Source: Haematococcus lacustris
Taxonomy: Eukaryota > Chlorophyta > Chlorophyceae > Chlamydomonadales > Haematococcaceae
Length of the DNA: 64,000 nt
Assembly (NCBI GenBank): GCA_030144725.1
Contig: JASKMD010000014.1
Location: forward strand, 2,045,646 to 2,109,645
Reading direction: 5' to 3'
Positions 54,801 through 64,000 of this stretch are shown piece by piece; within the stretch, counting starts at the first letter, position 1, and every line of letters starts with the position of its first letter. The notes below the pieces were generated by a model. The model was not told where the DNA came from and ran no database searches. It was given only the letters and a program-made list of their open reading frames with translations. The position numbers and the translations under genes are program-made.

Positions 54801-57473
54801 ATCATGTTGCGCCGTTGTATGTGTTGCAACGTTGTATACAATAGCGTATGATTGTGATGATACAATCCTGCACCAGCAGGGCTCACAGGCCAGTAGTGCC
54901 ACACCTTGAGCACACCCTCTGCTAGCCTGCGTGGCACCCTGTCTGCTGGCCATGCCTGTCCCACTGCATGTTATGTCGTGTTGGCCGTGCCGTCATGCCG
55001 ACAGTGATGCCAGCCATGGGTGGCCGCGCGACTGCCAGTCTGTGCAGTGGCGGCTGGGCACTGTGCTGTTTACCTCCCCCCCATGCGTCACGCCACTGAA
55101 ATAGCTCCACAAAGTGAGGGGTGGCTGCCTGCCGCCCTAAGCACAGAACAACACGCCACCCCTTCACGCCGGGTCAACATGACCTGGTCACACCATGCGC
55201 ACACCATGCGCACGCCTCGATGATAACAGCGCCGGGTGCCACTCTGCAGCTACCTTAGCTGCATGTTGACGGCTGGGCACTGCTGGGCTGGGCTGAGCAC
55301 GCTTGTCCCGACCCATCTTTTCTGTACTGACCCGGCTGCATCATCATCGCTGGTGATGCCCTGCTCATTGACAGCCAGACATGTCCATGGCGTGCTGCAT
55401 GCAGGCCTCCAGTGAACCGGAGCGCTTCGTGCTCCACCCACACCCTTTGGAGTACAACTACTCGGAGTTTGAGCGCATGCTGCTAGGTATTGCACACCAC
55501 ATTTACGTCACCAAGAAGAAGACGGAGGCATTTGAGGAGGTGGGTGCAAGCAGCGTGTCGTGGAGGTGGCTGTAGAATGCAATGGAAAACATATATAATG
55601 CATGACATATATAAAGACGTTGTATGATATACTAGTACAGTAGGCCCGTCCCACATCGGACGGACAGAAAGACATGGCTGCAATGCGTGGCTGGGACGTC
55701 CGTTAAAGGCCCAAGGCAACATGTTCATAGCATCAACAGCAAAGCAGTAGTAAAACAAAGTTAATGTTGTGCCAACATGTCGTTATGCCAATATGTTGTC
55801 ATGCCATCATGCCAATATGTTGTTACGCCATCATGCCATGTTGGTTGTCGGTTGACTGCTGCCCCTGCTGCTGCTGCCCCTGCTACTGCTACTAATGCTG
55901 CTGCCCCTGCTGCTTCTGCCCCTGCTACTGCTACCCCTGCTGCTGCTGATGATGATGCCGCTGCTGCTGCCCCAACTGCTGCCGCCGCTGCTGCTGCCGC
56001 TGCTGCCCCTGCTGCTGCTGCCCCTGCTACTGCTGGTGAGGATGCCGCTGTTGCTGCCCCTACTGCTGCCGCCGCCGCCGTTGCTGCTGTTGCTGTCCCT
56101 GCCCCTGCTGCTGCTGCCCCTGCCCCTGCTGCCCTTTCTGCTGCTGCCCCTGCTGCTGCTGCCCCTGCTACTGCTGCCCCTGCTGCTGCTGGTGATGATG
56201 ATGCTGTTGCTGCCCCTGCTGCTGCCGCCGCCACCGCTGCCGCTGATGCCGCTGCCGCAGCTGCTGCTGCTGCCCCAGCTGCTGTTGCCCCTGCTGCTGC
56301 TGCCCCTGCTGCAGCTGCCCCTGCTGCTGCTGCCCCTGTTGCTGCTGCCCTTGCTGCTCCTGCCCCTGTTGTTGCCTGCTGCCTACTACTGCTGTTGCCG
56401 TTGCTGCTGCCCCTGCCCCTGCTGCCCCTGCAGCTGCTGCCCCTGCTGTTGCTGCCCCTGCTGCTCGCCTGGCTGCTTTTCGGGGCTAGACACCTGCCAT
56501 CAGGTGCATTGGGGACCACTCCTACAAATTAGTCCCTGCGTCCATCCCTGCGTGTTGACCGACCTTGTCCGATCGGGCTGAAATTTTGATAGATGGTAGT
56601 TTGCAGGGAAAAAAACATATTTTAGCCCTGTGGCTAGAGTGCAGGGATGAGTGCAGGGATAGGTTGCGGGCCACAACGCAACAGCTGTTGGTTTTCTACC
56701 ATCTATCAAAATTTCAGCCCGATTGGACAAGGTCGGTTTAACGCAGGGACAAACGCAGGGACTAAGTTGTAGGAGTGACGTGAGACTCCCTTGCGCTGAA
56801 GCAGAGGCTGAGCATGTTTTACCGCATAGGCAGTGCGCAAAGTGCACGCCACCCACGCCACGGCCAAGCGCCGCATCCGTACGGTGCAGCCCAGTCCCTG
56901 GACTGCGGCTGCCAGTTCAAATTGATGAACCAACCTGCGCTATGTTCATTTCATTCAAATTGATGGGCCAACCTGCGTGATGTTATATTTCATTCCGCGC
57001 ACTGGCGCCACTATGTGCCGAGCCATGATCGCAGCTGAAACGTAGTTATTCGTCTCAAAAAGTCGCCAATCGAAAGTGAATCTCACTGCCCAGTGCGGAG
57101 CTGGGGCTGTCATCTTGTATGATTGGTGGCTCTGATTAGAGGAGGCTGTGCGCGCGTTTTCAGGCCATTCCGAGCACATTTTTCATCTTGCCCCCTTATA
57201 TTTTTTATATGTAGATGTGAAGCATTTTGACCCTGTTAGGTGAGGTTCAAGCCTAGGCGTGCGTAAGCTGGAAGCAGACTACGGTATGATGTGGTGAGAA
57301 TGCCATTTGATCAAGAAGACAGCTGTCTCGACTATGTTCAAGACAAGTTTGCACAAGATCTCACAAGTCACCAGTGTTGTGCCTGCTGCTGCCTGTCTTT
57401 GCAGTTCCTGGGGGAGACCCTGGACTCGATCTTCAAGAAAGCTGGGGTGCTAATGGAGGTGGGGAAGGAGTGA
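51866..57473 (+). CDS. Unrecognised 449-residue protein, 9 exons
   Basis: Exons: 51866-51922, 51991-52117, 52209-52356, 52470-52683, 52921-53205, 53675-53826, 54208-54370, 55405-55539 and 57405-57473 total 1350 nt, with perfect phase agreement and stop TGA 57471-57473. Start MSLMKPGSKATMNNG. Residues 19-110 form a compact beta-rich segment (LKVHLSPFGSGLSVDETINL, GEQILHWLGVTACARLAY, DIDIVVNEIFSNGDEVFVEY) that could be a ubiquitin-like/doublecortin-like fold. Residues about 180-290 resemble a degenerate EF-hand pair (GDQLGAITLPQFRGLM; DNKSGVSSFDLLDFMIGVI). The rest is helical (FKLMSLIKDCFAIYTFPELT, FERMLLGIAHHIYVTKKK, FLGETLDSIFKKAGVLME). I cannot name the family; a cytoskeletal or flagellar role is only a guess. 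A stop codon right after exon 3's donor (52358-52360) mimics a gene end. The last intron holds a CTG tract and a MITE. Confidence 0.75.
54087..54178. mobile_element. Small TIR-like insertion in intron 6 of the 449-residue gene
   Basis: AT-rich segment ending in GGCGCACCCTAGTG, with CTAGTATTAGATTTAAATAG inside. Both resemble the terminus at 7800-7883 (TATTAGATCTAATA, GACGCACCCTACCAGTG). It begins near CCAGTG. Boundaries and family are tentative. Confidence 0.4.
55855..56470. repeat. CTG/CCCCTG triplet tract in the last intron of the 449-residue gene
   Basis: About 600 bp of CTGCTGCTGCCCCTGCTG-type sequence creates Ala-, Leu- and Pro-rich ORFs on both strands. It is bracketed by exons 55405-55539 and 57405-57473, so it is intronic. 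Confidence 0.92.
56517..56777. mobile_element. 261-bp MITE (CACTCCTACAA ends), copy 2
   Basis: Same termini as 34375-34721 (CACTCCTACAAATTAGTCCC inverted at the right end) and similar subterminal sequence (CCTTGTCCGATCGGGCTG, TGATAGATGG), with a shorter centre. AC lies outside both ends (56515-56516, 56778-56779). It is inserted in the last intron of the 449-residue gene. Confidence 0.85.
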
Positions 57474-59184
57474 AGACGCCTCCACCTCTGTGACCACACG
57501 CCACCCAGGAACAACTGCATGGCATGTGAGCATGGTACAGGTCCTATCTCACCCCACCATGCAGCCCACAGGCTCTCTGTGGTGCCAATGTGGGAAATCC
57601 TTGGGTTGAAGACGTGAGGGGGAAAGGCACATGCGCCATGCTCTGCTTGTGGGAGACCCAGGGGGTGCCCTTAAGTGCAGCACTCCCCCCTATCCAGGCA
57701 GACGCGAGCAGAGTGGGGTGCTTTGCCTGAGTGTGTCAAGTTTGTGCTATGCCTGGCTGGCTATGCCCAGTCGCTGACTACAGCTGCACCTGCCAGCCTG
57801 CTGTCCAGCACCACTTGAGCTGCTTGAGCCACTCAGGCTGAGAAACACCCCCAGCCAAACTCAGCGAAACTGGGGCATGGCGTTTTGTCTTGTCAGACTA
57901 TTGTTACCTTGACCAATGCCGTGCTCAGCTGTCATTGGTTGCTGATCGTAGTGCAAGGTTTGCAGGTAGGGGCCTCAGCAAGCCAAGCAGCCGAACGCTT
58001 GCCAGTTGGCGCCTGCACACCTCCACACCACAGGTTTATGCTGGTGGCCGGGTGGCCACTCCGGCCATTGGCATGTAATGTGGGACCGGTTTGGGGCGCC
58101 CCAGCCTGTACAGGTCCGTAAGGAGGTTCCTAGGCAGGGGGGGGCAACACATGCACGCAGCGTGCATCCCGCCGGATCGCTTCGATACAAGACAATTGGT
58201 TTAGGAAATTTTAACCTGCCCGGCTCGCCATTTTGCATCGAGCATTAAGTCGGACGGTGGAATGAGTGCGGATAAAAACGGGATGTACGAGGCCGGGTGC
58301 GGGGGTGGCCTGCAAGTGATGAAGAGTCTGTAGTCAACACGCACATGCAGGATGCAATCCACGTTCATTACAAACCCGTTCATGCACAAAAACCCTTTAA
58401 AAGCTCCCCTCTCCCACCCCCTCTCATTTCCATGGATGCGCATCAACCACCCGTGGTAGGGGGGCAGAAAGCACTCGTCCCCCTGTGCCTAGCTGTCGGC
58501 TGCTCCCTGCCTACCATGTCCCGCAGCATGCCGCCCTCATCCCAGAGCTGCATTGCTGGACACGCCCGCCCCCACCAACTGGCCCCCACCCCCTGCTGGC
58601 ACAGGGCAGCACAGCCAGGCCCCCACCACCTCCTACCGTGTTTCTTGCAACACGCCATGCTTGGCAGTGCTTTGATCAACCTCCAAACCAAAATGAGGGC
58701 AACGTCCTTAATGACCAGGGCCAAACCTGCCCGAAGCTCATGTGCGGCAGCCACCTGTTGCTATCAGTCCCCAGTCGCTGGCATGCCTGATGGCAACCCT
58801 GGCAGGCTCAAGAGCAGGGGCCTGTCCTGCAGGTTCAGGCCGCTGCACCTAATACTGAGGAGGCTTGGCTGCCTGAAGGCGTTGACTCTCCCAGAGGCCG
58901 AAGGCGTTGACTCTCCCAGAGGCAGGGCAGAGGCGGGCAGACAGCCTCGGCAATCAAGGGCCAGTACCTCCTGGCTCCCACTGGCATGCTATGCAACTTG
59001 ACGGCGGCCCCCTTACCCATTTCCCTCCTGCCTACCTGCCCTGAGGCAACCTGCCCTCGAGGCCGCTGCACCTCCTCCCATTGCAATGCCAATGGTGGGT
59101 GGGAGCAGGGCCTCAGGCTGATCGTCCCCCACTCCCCTCCCCTCCCTCCCCTGCTCTGGAGTTCTGAAGGCAGTCAGGCAGTCT
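57474..59184. other. Intergenic region between convergent genes, no gene supported
   Basis: It separates the plus-strand 449-residue gene from the minus-strand NOP58 3' end. ORFs at 58297-59001 and neighbours are Pro/Leu-rich with no domain or splice support. Confidence 0.6.
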
Positions 59185-62100
59185 AGGCCTCCACCTGGAT
59201 GGCAGCAGCAGGAGTAGCAGGGTCAGGGGCAGCAGGAGCAACAGCAGGTGGCACATGAAGAGACATGGCAAAGACCTGTCGTGCACCTCTACAACAACAC
59301 ATGGCAGCAGCTCTTCACAGTGGGCCTCAGAGCAACTAGAGCCACCAGGGCCGCAACAGAGGAAGAGTCAGCAGGAGGCGGAGGGACAGGGAGAAGGAGA
59401 GTCCCCAGGTGGAGGGTCACACGCACATGAGGGCATGGCACTGCATGCCGGAAGCCATGCAATCCTGGGAAGGATGCGGGAAGGAGAGGGGAGAAGAGGT
59501 GAGTGAAAGAGGGCCGGGAAAAGAAAAGGAGGCAGGAGATGAGAGAAAAGGAAGGGGCGCACCTTTTTCTTCTTCTTCTTCTTTTCTGGCTGCTCTTGTG
59601 CTGGTTGAGCTAACTGTGGTGGAGCCTGGACTGCAGCAGGAGCTGGGTCGGGCGCTGCTGCCTTGTCTTTCTTCTGCAATGCACAGGGTGAGCAAGATGA
59701 GCAGGACATGTAGATGCCAACATGCGGGGACTGCACTTGGCTCTGTGGCTCAAGGCAGAGAGGTTTAGCCCAGCGGCAGCTTGGGGTCAGGGCTGCAGGG
59801 AGGGGCAGGGCTAGGTCTAAGCAGGCTAGGGATGGCTAGGTCAGAGGGAGTGGGTCAAGGAGGGAGGAGTGGGGTTACACGCATACCAGTGGAATGTGAA
59901 GCCCTGGTCCTAATCAGAGCAGGGGGACAGGAGCACCCAAGCGTAGTGAGGGCAAGAGAACCAGCAGCAGCAGCCGCCACCCAGCAGCAGCAGCAGCAGC
60001 AGCAGCAGCCCCACGGCAGCAACAGCCTGTGTATGTCCCTTGAGAGCCTGACCCCTCCCCCCGCAGCATCCAGGCGCCCCACCTTCTTCTTCTTCTCAGG
60101 CTGTGCGGCCTCTGAAGGTGCATTGCTGGTGGTGGCCACTTCTGCCTCCCGCTTCTTACTGCTTGGCTTCACAACGCCTGCCTCAGGGGCTGCTGCTGCT
60201 GCTGCCGGGGCTGGGGCTGGGGCTGCTGCTGCTGCACCATCGCCTGCTGCCTTCTTAGCCTTCTTGGCTTTCTGCGGCCACGTAAGCAAATAGAAGCCCA
60301 AGGACAGTCACAGCACCATACAACAGCCATGGCACGATGAGCAGCACCACCTTCATGCACTGCATCACCCTCCAGAGCTCACACCACGAGAGCTCACACC
60401 ACGAACAACTAATTCACAACACGCTACCGCCCCACAGTTGATCAGTGGTGGCCAAGAAAGCTAAGATATAGCTCTGCAGCAGCAGGGTCATAGGGGGTCA
60501 AGCTGCTGCCGCACCTTCTCAGCAGCTGCTGGCGCAGCAGTGACCGCGACATCTGCATCCGGGTTGTATGCCCGCGGCACCGTGGCAATCGCGGCTGCTG
60601 GTGCTGGTGCGGCGGTTCCGTTGGTTGCTCCAGGGAGTCGAGACTTGTCGTACTTGGCTGGCTGCTCCTTGCCGCGAGGCTTAGCACCCTCGCTGGCTAG
60701 GAGGCGACCTTCCAGCTGACGCATGCGAGCCTCCACCTGTCAAAGCGAAGCCATGCGTGTTGACTTCAGCCATGAAAGGTCGAGCTATGAGATATGAGAT
60801 ATGAGGGTATGAACCCGGGCCATGCCAAATTGAGACATAAATCACGCAACTGGGCAATTCAAGGAGTGACACTGGTGGGTAGTTACTAGCACATCTAGCA
60901 CCACGTTACAAGCAGCCAGCGTTACTAGCACCACTAGCTACCTGTTCGTGAGCTAGTGAGGTGAGGTGGTGAGATCAGAGCAGGGTGGGATGTGGGAGGA
61001 GCTGCAGTGACGGGCGGGGCGGCAATGCAGCGTGCCGCCACCCCTGTGTGGCTAGTGCCCCGGTTTCTGCTGCAGTGGCTGCTCCTGTGTGTGTGTGGCA
61101 ATGCGATTGCGTGAGGAGGCGGGGTGGCTGGGGAGCTGTGGGTCACCTTGGCGCGTGCCTCGATGCCGATGGACGCGTCGGCGTTGTCGCCCAGAGCATC
61201 CACGCGGATGGCCAGGGAGCACTTTGCTGCCAGCACACGCGAAATCTTGCCCTTGAACTTCGGGGCGCTCTGGCCAATGAGGGATGCGTGGTAGATGAGG
61301 CCGTACTTGGGCGTCTCATGCTTTGTCTTCAACGCCCTTCAGCCACCACCACCACCACCACAGCAGCAATTGCAGGAGCAGGCAGCGGGATAAAAGCATC
61401 AGGAGCGCATCAGCAGCAAGCGATCAGCTTTACAGCGTACTGGCATCCTGCTGATTTGCTTTGCCACCACCATGCCAGCCCTCCAAGCTGCCTTGCCTAT
61501 CTCTCTGCCCGCCTGCCCACCTGCCCCCATCCTTCATACAGTACACTCCCCCTGCCTGTCACTCTTCCCTACCCTGCCTGCCTGCCGCCAGCTGCCTACC
61601 CACCTGAACAGAGCCTTCTCCGCCCCAAGGATCTGCACTGTGCTAGCGGGCTGCTTGGCCAGGTTGATCAGGGAGCCGGCATGGGCTATGAGCCGAGCCC
61701 CCACCAACTCGCCCACCAGCACCGTGAGGTTGGGGGCGATGGCAGCCATGCGGGAGCGAAGGTAGTCGAACAGCTGGGCACGGTACTCGCTGAGGTCAAT
61801 GACCTGGTCACACAAGTCACGGATGTTGGCCTGCGGGCAGAGAGGGAGAGCAGGGCAGGACGTCGCTGGTGCTGATCAGGAGATATATAAATGATATCCA
61901 AACCCCCCTGGTGACCTGATCTTGTTGCCCCTGCTGCCACTGCCGCCCCAGCTGCCCCTGCTGCCCCTGCTGCCCACCCACCAGGTCCTCTCCGCTGATT
62001 TCTGTGCCCATTGAGATGATGGCAGCGTCCCGTAGCTGCTGCTCCACATCCTCTTCCAAAATGCCTGTAACCACAGCCATGGCACAAATTCAAGAACAGG

Positions 62101-63682
62101 AGGGCGGCTGTGCACACATGAGCAGGGCCAGGTGCAGCCTGGCGCCCGCAGTGACAGCCTCCTCTCAGGGCAGCACAGCATGCAGCCTTGATGCAGGTCA
62201 GTCGACCAGTCTGGCAAGGAAAGGTGGGCTGGTGCAAACAAAGATCACTGGGTCCAGCCAAGGCAGGTGGCTGATGCTTTCCAGTGTCAAGGCTACCAGA
62301 CATGGAGCTGTGGCAGTGGATAATGTACAGCTGCAGCTGCAGCGCGTGCCAGGGGAAGGGATGGCCCAGAGACCACAGGCCACTGGACAGGAGCGGCCCC
62401 GACTGACCACAGTGAAGGTTTCGTTGGGGCAGAGGAGGGCGCAGAAGCACAGCAGCCTGGCAGGCAGCCTGGCATGAAGCTGGCATGAAGCTAGCATGGA
62501 GCTGAGCCAGGCAGGATCCAACAGGCTGGCATAGGGCGCAGGGAGCAACAACAGAGCAGGAGGCAGAGGGCAGCCCTGGCTGCAAGGAATCACACACAGG
62601 GTAGCAAACACCACCACCCCCGGCTCCGCACACACCTGCTGACCTGTCTCCTCACCGCTGGTCCCACCTGGCCTGAGCTGACAAACATGCTAGGCAAGGG
62701 AGCAGGGGAGGTCTAACGCCTGCTCATGGCCCCTGCTGACCTGCCCCCTCACAGCTGGGTCTAGCTGGTCTACAGAGTGAGGGGTGTGAGGGGAGCAGTG
62801 GCTGGCCTGTGTGCCGCCAGCACCCAATGCCAGGGCCAATGGTGGTGATGGTGGTGGCGGCAGTCAAGGGCGGTAGTAGCAGCAGGGCCAGATCAGAGGG
62901 GAGGGCGACTTTAGTGGCCTTACCCTCAGCCAGCATCTCCAAAGCGCAGCCCTCACCTGCAAAGCTAGTGGCGGCTGCAGCATCCCGTGTGCCCATCAGC
63001 TTGACAGCTTTGGCGTACTGGATGTTGTCGCTGACCACCTTTGTCATCTCGGGGAAGTGCCAGCCGTACCACTCCCGCACCCTCATGGCATATGTGTTCA
63101 GCTCCTTGTCCAGATCGTCCAACAGGCCTATGGCTTGCACGATCATGGTATCCACCTGACCATCAGGGAGGGAGAGGGAGGGGCAGGTGGGCGGGGTTGG
63201 CTAGTGGTATGCCATGGCAGGTAGGAAGGCAGCCAGCGGAAGTAGGACGGTAGCAGGAGTTACCCAGGTTCAGGGGGGTTGTCCATGGCAACAGGTGGGT
63301 GCAGTCGCTGACGCTGCCTTTGCTGCTATGACACCCACATCTGCCCTTTGTGGCCGCTATTGCTGCAGCTGCAGATTTTTGCCAGCCGCTGCTTCCACGG
63401 CTGCTGTTGCTGGCGCTCGTCACCATCCAGCAAGACCATGCCCTCTTGTACTTCAACAGCCTGGCAGGGCTGGTTGTCATGCAAATGTGTGGGGGCGGCA
63501 GGGCAAGGCGGTGCTGGGGTCAAGGCAGGTGAGCACCGCACCCCAGCACACACTTGCATGACAACCAGCCCTGCCAGCACCGCAGTTAGCCCACCTTATC
63601 TGGGCTGAACTTGAGCTTGTAGCGGGACAGGCTGTGGGACAAACCCAGGCTCATGGGCCGCAGGTCCACACCCTCCAGGCCA
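59185..63682 (-). CDS. NOP58: Nucleolar protein 58 (box C/D snoRNP core), missing N-terminal exons
   Basis: Minus-strand exons with agreeing phases: 63595-63682, 62957-63155, 61982-62064, 61604-61830, 61147-61336, 60515-60736, 60083-60271 and 59563-59673. The translation follows NOP58 closely: [72 protein letters not shown], then the Nop domain [67 protein letters not shown] and [23 protein letters not shown]58 and NOP56 hold the snoRNA with fibrillarin for rRNA 2'-O-methylation in the nucleolus. The tail has the usual Lys-rich blocks ([18 protein letters not shown]). The last exon ends at a GT after the Lys run; a tiny final exon VEA-stop near 59185-59196 is possible but speculative. About 160 N-terminal residues lie beyond the window. 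Confidence 0.94.
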
Positions 63683-63689
63683 CTGGAAG

Positions 63690-63785
63690 GGGGCAGGCAG
63701 GCAGGCAGGCAGGCGGTTGAGCATGCATGCAGGCAGGCAGGCGGTTCAGCAAGCAGGCAGGCAGGCAGGAATGTAGGCAGGTGTA
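63690..63785. repeat. (GCAG/GCAGGCAG)n tract in NOP58 intron
   Basis: GGCAGGCAGGCAGG-type tetranucleotide runs, interrupted twice by GCGGTT.AGCA, lie just upstream of the exon 63595-63682. The sequence 63786-64000 shows no recognisable NOP58 exon. Confidence 0.85.
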
Positions 63786-64000
63786 GGTGTGCAGTGTTGT
63801 CAAAAACCATACAGCTTTCTTGGCAGCAAGGCTGGCACACTGGGCTGCAGGCATGCTTGACTGGCAGGTCTAGCTGTCATCACGGTCGTCCTGCACCAGC
63901 CAGCACCCCAGCCTGGCAGCCGCCTTGTGAGCAGCGGGGGCGGGCTGGATCACAGGCTTGCAGCCTGCAGCCCAGGTGCAGTGTGGTCAGCTGGCTGGCA

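Noticed and set aside
55761..56581. Ala- and Leu-rich ORFs of about 250 codons on both strands
   Set aside because: A CTG/CCCCTG tract lying in an intron fixed by exons on both sides.
63870..63885. Box C motif (GTGATGA on the minus strand) as an intronic snoRNA in NOP58
   Set aside because: No box D (CTGA) or terminal stem at a suitable distance.

Overview
This is nuclear DNA of a unicellular green alga, most likely a chlamydomonadalean (Chlorophyceae). The evidence is short spliceosomal introns in GC-rich genes, a chloroplast-type DExH RNA helicase beside a flagellar/axonemal-type gene, pervasive low-complexity and minisatellite DNA, TGTAA-type 3' ends, and Fanzor-like (eukaryotic TnpB) relics of a family I associate with Haematococcus. 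The genus is inference, from recalled protein similarity. Two 500-N assembly gaps (19775-20274, 47389-47888) interrupt the window.

Layout. (1) 56-3340 (+): the last seven exons of COP9 signalosome subunit CSN2, followed by a decayed duplicate of its 3' end. (2) 4170-8800: a broken Fanzor-like relic, a 1.5-kb TIR transposon with TACA target duplications, and a 440-bp TA-flanked MITE. (3) About 8.8-19.8 kb: a large LINE-type retrotransposon. It has 22 tandem 114-bp units, then a first ORF that can be read through nine phase-consistent exons, and then a second ORF with a 2A-like motif, two tandem Josephin-like cysteine protease domains and an AP-type endonuclease, cut by the gap before any reverse transcriptase. 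(4) 20651-33666: a 13-kb stretch bounded by inverted repeats of the same family as the 1.5-kb transposon, with TTGT on both flanks. It holds nested TIR elements, three arrays of a 14-bp palindrome, G-rich satellites and a young gag-only LTR element (TR-GAG type) with identical LTRs and a half-tRNA primer site.

(5) 34.4-47.4 kb: a MITE, two minus-strand Fanzor C-terminal fragments, a SAXO-like axonemal microtubule protein gene (-) with another Fanzor relic antisense in its first intron, and an ISE2-like chloroplast RNA helicase gene (-) running into the second gap. (6) 48.4-64 kb: ordinary gene-dense host DNA, with an unidentified terminal exon (+), SmB/SNRPB (+, 10 exons, complete), an unrecognised 449-residue, 9-exon gene (+), and the snoRNP core protein NOP58 (-, 5' end outside the window).

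Host genes were reconstructed by chaining exons with GT/AG borders, matching phases and similarity to known families; no transcript data were available. The most unusual material is the retrotransposon at 12.6-19.8 kb (spliced and unspliced reading alternatives, 2A motif, duplicated deubiquitinase-like proteases) and the 13-kb TIR-bounded structure.
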